NCBI RefSeq assembly: GCF_049705945.1
Contig: NZ_JBNAMV010000003.1
Coordinates: 50,175 to 114,174 of the forward strand
Direction of reading: 5' to 3'
Source: Salarchaeum japonicum_A
GTDB lineage: Archaea; Halobacteriota; Halobacteria; Halobacteriales; Halobacteriaceae
Length of the DNA: 64,000 bases
In this document: positions 54,772-64,000 of the stretch, one piece after another
Layout: the number at the start of each line of letters is the position of its first letter
Position numbering within the stretch: position 1 is the stretch's first letter
Made by a program: the position numbers and the translations under genes
Notes under the pieces: model-generated
What the model was told of the DNA's origin: nothing
Databases searched by the model: none
What the model saw: only the letters and a program-made list of their open reading frames with translations

Positions 54772-55932
54772 CTACGATCCGGTTTCTTGGATATCGTCCT
54801 GAAGATCTTTGGGGAGAGATTTCATCTGAGCCCACTGAGCAACATACCGTAGCAATCTCGCCAATCGTCCATTCTCAGAGGTCGTATCTGATTCAGTACT
54901 TGACTCGTCTCCGTTGTCTACTCCTAGAAGCTCTCCCATTGTGGGGACAGTCGTGTTCATATCTAGTCTCATAATGGTGAAGAGCCGAACCGTGTAGAAC
55001 GCACTTGCAGAGAGTATTGTGATCTGGGCAAGTAGATTAAGCAGGATATGGGAACCATCGATTACGTCGAAGAATATCGAGGGGATGGCTTCGACAACCT
55101 GCATCGGCAACGAAAGATCTGGTGAACTGATTAGAAACAGCATTGGCAGGAAGATCCCAAAGACTGCGAGTCTCGCACTAGTAGAAAGAACATGTGATCC
55201 GAAGTTGCGCTGCAGGAAGTCCGCCGTCAAGTCACTTTCTACGGCATTAACTCCGAAGCTATCTAAGTCCGAATCGAGAATTTCCATTATCGTCACAAGG
55301 GAGAAAATATTCTTCCCCGTCAAGTCCTCTGGGCGGGCACCTGCAATGTTCTCGTCTCGTGTTCGTCGATTTCTGTCTAACCACGCACTGATCCGATCAG
55401 CGTCTCCCAGTATGTCATCGTGATAATAGAATCCTTCTGCTTCTTCAGGTGGTTGACCAGTTATTTCTGTATAGAGAATTCTATCATTTCCATTATCCCG
55501 GTAGAGTAGACTGTATTCAAGTTCTTGGACGGCATTCTGCAATTTTGCTAACTGGTCGCGTGTGGGTTCTGCTGAGAGTACGGTGAAATCAGAGAGGATA
55601 TGTGAAATCCCCGAGGTGAGCGCCCAGACCTGCGCAGAAACTGGTGCGTTCTTATTACTGGCCCATGACTCAACTGAAGATACGTCTTCCAACTCGTAGC
55701 GTGTGTTGTCAACATTAATATCAGAATTTTCTCTGATTGTCCGTGCGATTGTGTCCATCAGCGGCTGATATCGTTGTTTGAGTTCGATTGCCTCTTCTCG
55801 TGCTTTATCAGTACGCCTACGCCGGCGTTCCCTTCGGCTCAAATGAGTAGAGACTGTAAACGCAATTGTCAGGCCGATAATTGCTGCCGATGCCTGAGCA
55901 ATCGTTGAATAAAACCACGCTGGGGCGGCCAT
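54772..55932 (-). CDS. Hypothetical membrane protein inserted in the defence module
   Basis: 386 residues from ATG 55932 (a GTG at 55977 is possible). One hydrophobic helix near residues 10-32 is followed by an Arg-rich cluster, then a long soluble region of about 200 residues, and two more helices in the C-terminal third (LAVFGIFLPMLFLISS; LLNLLAQITILSASAFYTVR). It is the only gene on the minus strand between the DUF499 and DUF1156 genes, and its base composition is lower in GC. A membrane effector is possible; so is an unrelated insertion. Confidence 0.75.
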   Translation of the reverse strand: MAAPAWFYSTIAQASAAIIGLTIAFTVSTHLSRRERRRRRTDKAREEAIELKQRYQPLMDTIARTIRENSDINVDNTRYELEDVSSVESWASNKNAPVSAQVWALTSGISHILSDFTVLSAEPTRDQLAKLQNAVQELEYSLLYRDNGNDRILYTEITGQPPEEAEGFYYHDDILGDADRISAWLDRNRRTRDENIAGARPEDLTGKNIFSLVTIMEILDSDLDSFGVNAVESDLTADFLQRNFGSHVLSTSARLAVFGIFLPMLFLISSPDLSLPMQVVEAIPSIFFDVIDGSHILLNLLAQITILSASAFYTVRLFTIMRLDMNTTVPTMGELLGVDNGDESSTESDTTSENGRLARLLRYVAQWAQMKSLPKDLQDDIQETGS

Positions 55933-56091
55933 ACTATCTGTCTGACCTTTGCCTGTATCAAACCATGTACTTTCCACCAGATCAAGCTTAGATCACTCTC
56001 AGGCTCAGGGGTGGATTACTGGGTCTCTCTCTACCGCTGAAAGAACGCACACTTATGAGGTTCCTGCGTTATCGCTTGTATACACTGAATA

Positions 56092-58764
56092 ATGTCTGAG
56101 CAATCTGGGTCTTCACAGGATCGGCTGGAGCGGACGGAACTCCCCATCGAACGCGGGTTCCCTATCGAGCGCGTGAACGAGATTGCTGCCAAAGAGGGCC
56201 GGGCGAAAATGTACTATCGTCCTATCTATACGATGCACAAGTGGTGGGCTCGACGCCTGGGCTGTGTCTTCCGTACCATCTCACTGTACGCACTACTTGA
56301 CGACCCAGAAAAGGTCTCCGTGTTCGAACCAGGTCATGAGGGCAGCACGCTGGCATCCTACGGTAATGACGCCGATGGTGAGTCTGATCTCGATGTCGCC
56401 TCCCTACTCGAACGCGTGGACATGACCGATCCGGAGAGCCTCTGGGAACTCTACCCGAAGGATGTCCGGGTTGAGGACAAGAAAATTCTTGATCCGTTCA
56501 TGGGCGGCGGTACATCGCTCGTTGAAGCCTCCCGGTTTGGTGCAGAAGTTGTCGGCAATGACCTGAACCCAGTCGCATGGTTCACGACGAAGAAGGAACT
56601 CGAAGCCGGCCAGACCGACGTTGAGGAGCTGGAAGAAGCATTCGAGCAGGTCAAACAGGATGTTGCCGATGAGATTATGCAGTACTACAAGACACCCTGC
56701 CCAAATGGAGATCACGACGCGGACGTGATGTACAACTTCTGGGTGAAGGAGTTGGACTGCGTCTCTTGCGGGCACACAGTTCCGCTGTTCAAAGACTACC
56801 GGGTGGCAAAGGGGCGCTACGAGAACGACGACAAGTATAACGTTCTCTGTCCGGGCTGCGGTACTGTTACGCTGGTGGACGACTGGCAGTCTGAGAGTGT
56901 CTGCAACGATTGTGGACACGGTTTCGTTCCGAAGGAGGGGAACGTCTCACGTGGCGGGAAGTACAACTGTCCTGATTGTGGTCAGAAATATAATATCACT
57001 GACGCTATCGGGGAACAGGGCGAATTCAGAACACGTCTATATGCTCTGGAGTACTACTGTGAACATTGTGACACCGACGGACTAGATCGTACCGAGGTAA
57101 AGGGTTACCGAGAAGCACTACCAACCGATTTAGAGTCGGCTAATGCTGCAAAGAACGAATGGAAAGAATCAGAAGAATTGACTCAGTTCGTGCCGGATTT
57201 GTCCATCCCTAAGGGGTCCAAAACCCAGTCGTCATCTATTGACGGAAGTGATGTGTTCGAACATGGGTACGAGCAGTGGTCAGATATGTTTAATGAGCGG
57301 CAGAAGCTCGTACTGTCGAAATTACTGAAATCCATTTCTGAAATAGAGGATCAGAACCTGAAAGAGTATCTGTTGCTCGCCTTCTCCGATTCCCTGATGT
57401 TCCAGAATACATTCACTATCTACAATCTCTCTGCGAACAAGATTGAGGGGGTTTTCAAGAGCAATGCATTTGATCCTCAGATGGACTTCGTCGAGAATAA
57501 CGTCTGGGGGACAGAGTACGGGCGAGGTACTTTCGAATCTACATGGAGAAAGCTTCTGCGGGGTATCAGGTATTCTTCGGCACCGACTGAGAGGTATGTC
57601 GAAGATGGGGAAAGCGTTGAATCTGCCGAGTTTGGAAAACCAATCGGTGAAAACGCTACACTTCGATACGGTGATGCCAGAACTATCGATGAGGAGAATG
57701 AGTTTGATGCAGTCATTTCTGATCCACCGTATTATGATAACATCATCTACTCAGAACTTTCTGACTTCTTCTATGTTTGGCTTAGGATTGTGCTCCAAAG
57801 TGAGTACGAGCATTTCGAACCGACTGAGACTCCTAAAACAGACAGTATTGTAGCTAATCCGTCACAGGGGAAGGGTGTCGAGGAGTTTGAGGAGGAAATC
57901 AAACAAGCGTTCGCCACCGTCAGAAACTCATTAAAGGAAGACGGGGTGTTTTGTTTCACTTATCACCACAGTGATTCAGATTCTTGGGGTGAATTATTAG
58001 AATCACTTTGCGAAGTTGGGTTTGAAGTGACTGCTGCATACCCTGTTTCGGCGGATCTCAATAAATTAGTTCTGGGAGAGTCTGTTTCGTTTGATATCGT
58101 CATCGTTGCACGACCAGCAAACGACCGTGATGCGACGAGTTGGAATGCACTCCGTCGTGACATCTACCGCACGGCTCGTCGTACTCGTAAACAGCTTGAA
58201 GAGAACCGTGACATCTCTCGCGGCGACATCGGCGTGATGGAGATGGGAGCGTGTTTCCGTGAGTACTCAAAGCACCACGGGAAGGTACAGCGCGACGGCG
58301 AGATTATGAGCGCGAAGGAGGTCGTCCAGGAGATCTACGGCATCATCCAAGAGGCCAGCGACATCGGCGTCGAGGACGTGTTCATCGACTTGATCGACAC
58401 GCCGAACCCCTCGTTCGACGACGTCAACAAGCTCTGCCGCGGGACCAACGCCACACCGGAGGATCTCAAGGAGACGTGCCTGTACAACCAGGACGACGGC
58501 TTCGAACTCGGCACTTGGGACAACGAGAAGCGCCAGGCGTACATCCAAGAGCGTGTCAACGGCGACGGTGGCGACCACCTCTCTAACCTCGACAAACTCC
58601 AGTTCCTCCGGTATCGCTACGAGAAGGGCCAGGCGGTCCAGAACTATGTCGAAAAGTGGGATGTCGATGACGACCTGCGTGAACTCGCTGGACGGCTCGC
58701 GGACGTGACCGGCGACGACACGTACACGCGGGTGCTCGGAGACCGGGACATCACGAGCTACTGA
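56092..58764 (+). CDS. DUF1156 family DNA methyltransferase
   Basis: 890 residues. The DUF1156 N-terminus is clear (MHKWWARRLG at 48-57), then the SAM motif DPFMGGGTSLVEA near 132 and the catalytic DPPYYDN near 543, an N6-adenine or N4-cytosine type signature. Between them lie several zinc-ribbon Cys pairs (CVSCGH, CPGCGT, CNDCGH, CPDCGQ, CEHCD). It would mark host DNA so that the DUF499/SNF2 partners ignore it. The middle of the gene (about 57.1-58.1 kb) is lower in GC than both ends, which hints at recombination of a specificity segment. Confidence 0.92.
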   Translation: MSEQSGSSQDRLERTELPIERGFPIERVNEIAAKEGRAKMYYRPIYTMHKWWARRLGCVFRTISLYALLDDPEKVSVFEPGHEGSTLASYGNDADGESDLDVASLLERVDMTDPESLWELYPKDVRVEDKKILDPFMGGGTSLVEASRFGAEVVGNDLNPVAWFTTKKELEAGQTDVEELEEAFEQVKQDVADEIMQYYKTPCPNGDHDADVMYNFWVKELDCVSCGHTVPLFKDYRVAKGRYENDDKYNVLCPGCGTVTLVDDWQSESVCNDCGHGFVPKEGNVSRGGKYNCPDCGQKYNITDAIGEQGEFRTRLYALEYYCEHCDTDGLDRTEVKGYREALPTDLESANAAKNEWKESEELTQFVPDLSIPKGSKTQSSSIDGSDVFEHGYEQWSDMFNERQKLVLSKLLKSISEIEDQNLKEYLLLAFSDSLMFQNTFTIYNLSANKIEGVFKSNAFDPQMDFVENNVWGTEYGRGTFESTWRKLLRGIRYSSAPTERYVEDGESVESAEFGKPIGENATLRYGDARTIDEENEFDAVISDPPYYDNIIYSELSDFFYVWLRIVLQSEYEHFEPTETPKTDSIVANPSQGKGVEEFEEEIKQAFATVRNSLKEDGVFCFTYHHSDSDSWGELLESLCEVGFEVTAAYPVSADLNKLVLGESVSFDIVIVARPANDRDATSWNALRRDIYRTARRTRKQLEENRDISRGDIGVMEMGACFREYSKHHGKVQRDGEIMSAKEVVQEIYGIIQEASDIGVEDVFIDLIDTPNPSFDDVNKLCRGTNATPEDLKETCLYNQDDGFELGTWDNEKRQAYIQERVNGDGGDHLSNLDKLQFLRYRYEKGQAVQNYVEKWDVDDDLRELAGRLADVTGDDTYTRVLGDRDITSY

Positions 58765-59016
58765 GCCCGGTAACAGCTCTCCGTACCGTAGAATCGAAAA
58801 ATCGGTGCGTTTCCTGTGTCCACGTCCGTCTTCGACGCCTATTGGCTTGCACCCCAAGGCTTCCGGGACATGATCACACAGGCTCTACGCAGCACCGTTG
58901 CGCTCGATAGTTGATTAGCCACGCCTTGAAATAGCGCTTTGGATGGCTGACCGAGGTACGCTGTTGGAGCGAATACCACCCCGGGAACTTTCTACCTCCT
59001 CTGAACACACGACCAT
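58765..59016. other. Gap before the GmrSD-like gene
   Basis: 252 bases with no gene; no clear TATA box. It separates the DUF1156 module from the DUF262 gene, so the latter may be an independent defence gene. Confidence 0.4.
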
Positions 59017-61146
59017 ATGGAATCGGGAAAGAAGTCGTTAGAGGAACTGACGACGGCAGGGGTATTCCACGTCCCGGAGTATCAGCGCTACTACTCGTGG
59101 ACTGAACCGGAGTGGGATGACCTCTGGACTGATCTCTACACGCTTCCGCCGGACAAACAGCACTACTTCGGGACGATCATCATCCAGAAGACGGACGAAA
59201 CGGAAAGCGGTGGGAGTACTAGTGGCTACGGCTCTTCGAGAGAAAAACCCATCAACCTCCTTATCGACGGCCAACAACGGCTCACCTCGCTTGCCTTGCT
59301 GGTTCGATCGATGACGGAATGTCTGGCAGAAATCGCACCGGAGACGGATCACGAGGCCGAGATACTCGACGACGTCGAAGAGATGCGCGAGACACTTCTC
59401 GTTGAGGACAACATCTATCAGCTTCAGCTCCTCGACGAGGAGGACAACAAGTACCTCGAATGGCTACTCACGGGCCACGACGTTCACGAACCGGACCGCC
59501 CGTCTCAGCGGAAGATGATCGAGGCGAAGGAATACTTCGACGACCAACTCGACGACCTCACCGCATCCCCCGATGTCGATCCCGTGGACGTCGCTACGGA
59601 ACTCAAGCAACTCTGGGAGACCATCCTCGAACTCGAACTGATGGTGTACGTTATTGACGCAGCCAATCCCGAGAAGGCGACGCTCATCTTCGATAGCGTC
59701 AACGACCGAGGTCGGTCGCTCTCTACGTTCGACAAGACGAAGTCGTTCCTGATGCGGATGGCATACCTCGCTGCGGATACTGAGAGCGAGGCACAAGCGA
59801 CCATCCGCCGAATCCGACAATCGTTCGGGGAGATGTACAACGACCACCAGACGATGCTGGAATCACCGTACGTCACCGACATCAGCGATGACGCAGTCCA
59901 GCGCTACCACTTCATTTCGTATTTTGACTGGTCGAACTCCGACGAGTACAGTGATCCTGCCTTCCTTAGCGAGCTGAAAGAGCACATCCGCAAGCTTCGA
60001 CAGGAAGATCCACGAGCGTGCTTGGAATACATCAAGGACTACACCAACAGCTTGGAACGCGGCTTCAACGCGTTATCGAAGATACTAGACTGCACCGGTG
60101 ATGACGAAATTCCGACCCTCGTCCAGCGAATACACCGTCTCCGTCACGCAACGAAGTTCTACCCGTTGCTCCTCAAAGCGTGGCCGAATCTTGATGACGA
60201 TGGCAGGCGGGAGCTCCTGAACGCGATTGAGACGTACATTTTCCGCGTCTACTCGATTGGGAACCATCGAAGTCACACCGGTGAGTCCAGTCTCTACGTC
60301 CGCACGCGAAATATCAGCGAAGACAGTCCAGCCGATATCTGGGTGAGCAAAGTCGTCTCCCTAATGAATCGATACGAGGACGACTCGCAGTTCCGACGAT
60401 CCCTTTCAGCCGCGGATCTGTACTCGAAAGCGAGCTCGCAGGACCTCCGGTATCTCTTCTACTTCTACAACGAACACCGAGCTGACGAGAAGGGTGAGCG
60501 CGGTGGACCATCGCTCACGGAAGCGATGAGCAACGAATACACGGTCGAACACATTTGGCCACAGAGTCCCGACGAACTACCCCTCGAGGATGCCGACGAG
60601 TATCCCAGCCCTGAAGCGCGGTACGAGGCATACGTTGATCGACTCGGGAATCTCACGCTTGCGAGCAGACCGTGGAACTCGAAGTGGGGGAACGCTACAT
60701 TCGAGACCAAGTGTGATGAGGGATACGTGGAGTCGAAGCTCTGGGTGCAATGGGATATCCAGAACGACTACGACGAGTGGTCCGTGGAAAATATCGAGGA
60801 CCGCGAGGAGACGATAATCGACTTTGTCCTCGACGAATGGGCGACGCCCGAGACACGTCTTGGAGACGTCGAAGAGCCGGCGGACGCGATTGACCGGCTT
60901 ACGAAGGAGGAACAGTTTGTTCTCAAGGCACTCAGCCAGAACACTGGTGGCGCGGTCCGTCGTGTTATCCACGGGGACGCGACCGAGCTTCCGGACTCAC
61001 CATTCGATGAACCGAATTCGAACGGTACAGAACGAAATGAGGTAGGTTCAATTCTGAGCCGTCTCCAGAACGTTGGCCTCGCTGAGCAGAACAAGCATAC
61101 CTGGTCGCCCACCGACGAGGCGCTTGGCATTGATCTCCCGACCTAA
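59017..61146 (+). CDS. GmrSD-like type IV restriction protein (DUF262-DUF1524)
   Basis: 709 residues. The DUF262 domain has the NTPase/ParB-like motif DGQQRLTSL at 84-92 and an FDSVNDRGRSLSTFD segment. DUF1524 has an HNH-like core, VEHIWPQ near 510 with a following LGNLTL and Asn/Lys residues. This is the single-chain form of GmrS and GmrD, which cuts glucosylated or otherwise modified phage DNA. A winged-helix-like C-terminus (LTKEEQFVLKALSQNTGG) is an extra. It complements the modification-dependent Mrr-like enzyme at 9557. Confidence 0.9.
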   Translation: MESGKKSLEELTTAGVFHVPEYQRYYSWTEPEWDDLWTDLYTLPPDKQHYFGTIIIQKTDETESGGSTSGYGSSREKPINLLIDGQQRLTSLALLVRSMTECLAEIAPETDHEAEILDDVEEMRETLLVEDNIYQLQLLDEEDNKYLEWLLTGHDVHEPDRPSQRKMIEAKEYFDDQLDDLTASPDVDPVDVATELKQLWETILELELMVYVIDAANPEKATLIFDSVNDRGRSLSTFDKTKSFLMRMAYLAADTESEAQATIRRIRQSFGEMYNDHQTMLESPYVTDISDDAVQRYHFISYFDWSNSDEYSDPAFLSELKEHIRKLRQEDPRACLEYIKDYTNSLERGFNALSKILDCTGDDEIPTLVQRIHRLRHATKFYPLLLKAWPNLDDDGRRELLNAIETYIFRVYSIGNHRSHTGESSLYVRTRNISEDSPADIWVSKVVSLMNRYEDDSQFRRSLSAADLYSKASSQDLRYLFYFYNEHRADEKGERGGPSLTEAMSNEYTVEHIWPQSPDELPLEDADEYPSPEARYEAYVDRLGNLTLASRPWNSKWGNATFETKCDEGYVESKLWVQWDIQNDYDEWSVENIEDREETIIDFVLDEWATPETRLGDVEEPADAIDRLTKEEQFVLKALSQNTGGAVRRVIHGDATELPDSPFDEPNSNGTERNEVGSILSRLQNVGLAEQNKHTWSPTDEALGIDLPT

Positions 61147-61264
61147 CGCCCAACTACCGCGATCGGTATAATGCACTTCGACGCGTTAACTCCCTGCAAG
61201 ACCTCCGACGGGACGATTGAGGTACCGCACCCCTTTTTGACCCCTCGGCGACGTGCTATAGGTA

Positions 61265-61648
61265 ATGGCAGCCCCCGGACAAATACCCGGACAGTACAAT
61301 CTCGTCATTGAAGGTGCCTACGAGACCTTCGAACACCAGATCCCCGTGAAGGAGTTCCTCCAGCGGCTCAAGGAAGATGATGTTCCCGAGAAAGTGAGTG
61401 TCGTCGGACTCGCGGATGCCCTGAGTGACGAGGATCTGGCGAACGAACTCGCCCGTGAGATGGATCAGCGTGCGAACGATCTGGAGTATCAAAGTCCCAC
61501 GATACAGTTCGTCATCGAAGGGTCGTTTCACCGAAGCGGGAAGACTTACGACCTTCGGTACGATGACGAACTCTACTCGCTTCAGCAGGTCTTTGGTCCA
61601 CAACTCGAACGGAAAGAAGGTGGGGAGTGGCTCGTCGTGCCGTTTTAA
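61265..61648 (+). CDS. Hypothetical protein
   Basis: 127 residues, alpha/beta (QYNLVIEGAYETFEHQIPVK, TIQFVIEGSFHRSGKTYDLR). Two similar strands, VIEGAYETF and VIEGSFHRS, suggest an internal duplication. Not recognised. It lies 118 bases after the GmrSD-like gene on the same strand and may be cotranscribed. Confidence 0.6.
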   Translation: MAAPGQIPGQYNLVIEGAYETFEHQIPVKEFLQRLKEDDVPEKVSVVGLADALSDEDLANELAREMDQRANDLEYQSPTIQFVIEGSFHRSGKTYDLRYDDELYSLQQVFGPQLERKEGGEWLVVPF

Positions 61649-61724
61649 TTCTCACCAGCGGTTATCACCCCTGTATGTAGTCTGGTCGTACTATTTCGAA
61701 AAGGGGCGCAGAATCGACCGCACC

Positions 61725-64000
61725 CTATTCAGTATGGTCTTTGAGAGTTCTACTCCGGGTAGTCCCTTTCAAGGCCTGCAGTACTCGTTCTTCGACGGTG
61801 TCGCAGGCGTCGGTGTCCACAACAGAGTATCCGTCTTCTCCGCTCCTGATCTTCTCTATGAATGCCCTTCTGAATGCAGCTTTCACTGAAGGGTATTCGA
61901 TTATCGGATCGTAGTGTCGGTCGAAGGTATCGTACAGCGACAACAATGATTCGAGAGGGAGGAATGCAACTGGAATCTCTTCCTTCTCCACATCCTCACT
62001 CTGCTCGAACCACTCCTGTACACGAGAGGCGACATAGGGGAATTGACCTTCTCGGAAGTTATTCGAGACGAAGAGGTGGGCGTCCAGGTTTTCGTCATCT
62101 GAGAGCGAAACTGAGAGAGCACCACCGAGATTTTCCGTAACCATGTACCAAGCAGCTTTGTTCTTCTCACCGGCATCGAGATCGTATCCCTTCTTTGTGT
62201 AGGTGAGTTTCGGGTCGTAACTTGCGATGAAGTAACCGCCGTCTTCAGGAATTACGAGACAGCCATCTGTTTCCGTCTCTCCTTCTCGCCCCCACCGCTC
62301 GGTGAAGAGGAACATAAATTTCAGGAGATAGAACACGTCCCGTTCAAACTCGTTGTAATCGTAATCCTCCTTCAGTTCCTCCCGCTCCTCCTGTGAGAGA
62401 TCGTCGAATTTGCCTGCTGCACCGCGCTGATGTAGGTCCTGAAGGCGTTCGAACGCTTCGTCAGCCCGGCCAATAATTCGGTTTCTGAACTGGGACTTGC
62501 TGTCACGAATCGCTGAGGTAAGAAGATCCTCTGGAGAATCAGTCATCAACAGGTCGTGTAGGTCAATAGTCCCGAAGTGCTCTCGCCCGTTGAGATACGC
62601 TTTCCCGTAAACGACGAGAACAGAGTTTAGCAGGTATTGATTAATTCGTCGAGGAAGGCGGCCGTTTCCGAGACAATAGTTGATGTACTCATATCGGTGT
62701 GTGTTGGCTTCTTTTCCTGCACTCGCCACTTCTTGGAATGTGGCTCGGATGTAGTCGTTGTGTTTCGTCTCATACGCATCGATTGAGACGTCCAAGAAGT
62801 TGATGCCATTATCTGAAAGCGTATCACGGATCTCTTTTAGCGACTCAAATGCTGCTTCATGGATCGCCTCATCGTCTACGCTGACCTCCCGACGGATGTC
62901 GTCCCTGAAACTATCACCTTCACATTCGTCACATTCGTCCGGCTTTTCTTCCTCATATACCTCGTGACAGCGATAACACTCATATGTGTCAATCTCGGCT
63001 ACGTCGATGAATTCGTTCAAAAGTGACTGTTCTTCTTCCGGTAAATCCTCGAAATATCGGTTATACGTCTCAACTGCCCCAGTGAGAATCTGGTGGAAGA
63101 TGTATGAATCTCGTAGCTGGACGTCATATGGATAGATGCTATCGAATGAGATGCCCAGTTTGTCCTCGATCAGTAATCGAATTGCCTCCTTTTCTGACTC
63201 GGGCAGGTACCGGTCTTGGATCTCAAAGTAAAATCCTGTTTCTTCACGCTCTACTTTTAGCTCGACCTTCTTCCCCGTCTTGTTGTGGTTGAAGCCGAGA
63301 TGGGACAGTTCGGATAAGCTCTGAAGATCGACTAGTTCCTGAAAGACGGCTTCTGAGTTGAGATCATTTCGAACTCCCGTAGGGTTGCTGAGGGAGAGGG
63401 ATGATCCATCGGGGAGATAGGTTCGTTGGAACTCTACCTCGGTGAGTGTGAGCGCTTCAATCTCATCGTTGAAGATTGACGCAAGTCCATCGATGACGTG
63501 CTGAGTCGTTTGTGATCGCTCTATTCTGTCAACTCCATCACTATCTGTGAAGGTCTTTGAGAATTTCTTGATTCGACTCTTTGCACCTCGTACCTCTACC
63601 TCACCACCACCATTTTTCCGAACGAATAGTGGGTGGGCGCGCTCGAACAAGCGACTTCGGACACGGTCGTCTTCCCGAGTGGTCACACGAACCTCTTTGC
63701 TCGGCCACACCAGTGTAAAACCGTCAATCAACTCTTCGACGAAGAGACCCTCATCTTCGAGTCGGCGAAGTTCGTCCTCGAAATTAGTTTCCACCTGGAA
63801 ACCGTTGCCGCCGCTGCTCTTTTGCGCCCATTTTTCCTCTGCCCAGATGGTGAGTAGAAGCTGTTGTGCACGATCTGGTGATTGGTCCTTTAATTCTGCG
63901 AGTAAGTCGGCGACTGACTCAAACCGGGAATCAATCCGTTTCGTTCGCCCAACGTAGAACTCCGATACGAGATTTTCGAGCGTCCGTTCTGACTCCGGGA
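61725..64000 (-). CDS. Large hypothetical zinc-ribbon protein (5' end outside window)
   Basis: The frame is open from the window edge (first codons PESERTLENLVSEFYVGRTK) to the stop at 61725, so at least 758 codons. A GTG at 63794 is internal, not the start. Near the middle is a zinc ribbon (CYRCHEVYEE then CDECEGDSF), and elsewhere a helical, acidic architecture with DLSQEEREELKEDYDYNEFE. No enzyme motif that I know is visible. It ends the island as seen and faces the GmrSD-like gene. Function unknown. Confidence 0.75.
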   Translation of the reverse strand, partial: PESERTLENLVSEFYVGRTKRIDSRFESVADLLAELKDQSPDRAQQLLLTIWAEEKWAQKSSGGNGFQVETNFEDELRRLEDEGLFVEELIDGFTLVWPSKEVRVTTREDDRVRSRLFERAHPLFVRKNGGGEVEVRGAKSRIKKFSKTFTDSDGVDRIERSQTTQHVIDGLASIFNDEIEALTLTEVEFQRTYLPDGSSLSLSNPTGVRNDLNSEAVFQELVDLQSLSELSHLGFNHNKTGKKVELKVEREETGFYFEIQDRYLPESEKEAIRLLIEDKLGISFDSIYPYDVQLRDSYIFHQILTGAVETYNRYFEDLPEEEQSLLNEFIDVAEIDTYECYRCHEVYEEEKPDECDECEGDSFRDDIRREVSVDDEAIHEAAFESLKEIRDTLSDNGINFLDVSIDAYETKHNDYIRATFQEVASAGKEANTHRYEYINYCLGNGRLPRRINQYLLNSVLVVYGKAYLNGREHFGTIDLHDLLMTDSPEDLLTSAIRDSKSQFRNRIIGRADEAFERLQDLHQRGAAGKFDDLSQEEREELKEDYDYNEFERDVFYLLKFMFLFTERWGREGETETDGCLVIPEDGGYFIASYDPKLTYTKKGYDLDAGEKNKAAWYMVTENLGGALSVSLSDDENLDAHLFVSNNFREGQFPYVASRVQEWFEQSEDVEKEEIPVAFLPLESLLSLYDTFDRHYDPIIEYPSVKAAFRRAFIEKIRSGEDGYSVVDTDACDTVEERVLQALKGTTRSRTLKDHTE

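Overview
The window is haloarchaeal DNA. Its proteins are strongly acidic. Several genes carry a TATA-like box about 26 bases before the start codon, as expected for leaderless archaeal transcripts. It also holds an Orc1/Cdc6 initiator with origin repeats, an XPB-Bax1 pair and many zinc-ribbon proteins of the haloarchaeal plasmid gene pool. An origin, a ParA partition locus and a tyrosine recombinase within about 16 kb suggest a megaplasmid or a large integrated plasmid. I cannot name the species.

Layout. (1) 1-7.5 kb: a fatty-acid/acyl-CoA degradation cluster. A 3-hydroxyacyl-CoA dehydrogenase/enoyl-CoA hydratase fusion (cut by the window edge) diverges from a DUF35-thiolase pair, followed by an acyl-CoA ligase, acyl-CoA dehydrogenase and MaoC hydratase operon. 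(2) 7.5-8.6 kb: an IS5-like element killed by one stop codon, beside a possible older IS remnant. (3) 8.9-20.4 kb: plasmid-type cargo. It holds an Mrr-like nuclease with a zinc domain and membrane anchor, two DUF6166 paralogues, many small zinc-binding proteins, an ArdC-like protein, an AbiEii-like nucleotidyltransferase pair and a SWIM protein. Eight of its genes have a GC-rich inverted repeat in the leader, usually after a T tract, and a long-spaced dyad TTAACCAAC...GTTGGTTAA recurs five times between 13.9 and 26.6 kb. (4) 20.4-23.2 kb: a replication origin with eleven ORB-like repeats around an Orc1/Cdc6 gene. (5) 23.2-33.3 kb: Bax1-XPB, a CcbP-like protein, a C2H2/pRiA4b-ORF3/SWIM gene set and regulators. 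(6) 33.3-36.5 kb: a partition locus (ParA plus a small acidic partner) with arrays of TGANTCA on an 8-bp register, then the recombinase. (7) 37-64 kb: a likely defence island.

The island has three parts. First, a protein with a nitrilase-like Glu-Lys-Cys set overlaps a gene for a Rad50/SMC-like ATPase with a CPAC zinc hook. This looks like a Lamassu-type effector/ATPase pair and is the best candidate for an undescribed system. Second come AddB-like and AddA-like helicase-nucleases. Third is a helicase-methylase-ATPase set: SNF2 helicase, coiled-coil zinc protein, DUF499 ATPase and DUF1156 methyltransferase, with an unknown 186-residue protein and a membrane protein between them. It is followed by a GmrSD-like DUF262-DUF1524 protein and a large unknown zinc protein that runs off the window. 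All roles here are inferred from motifs and gene order; no homology search was possible.
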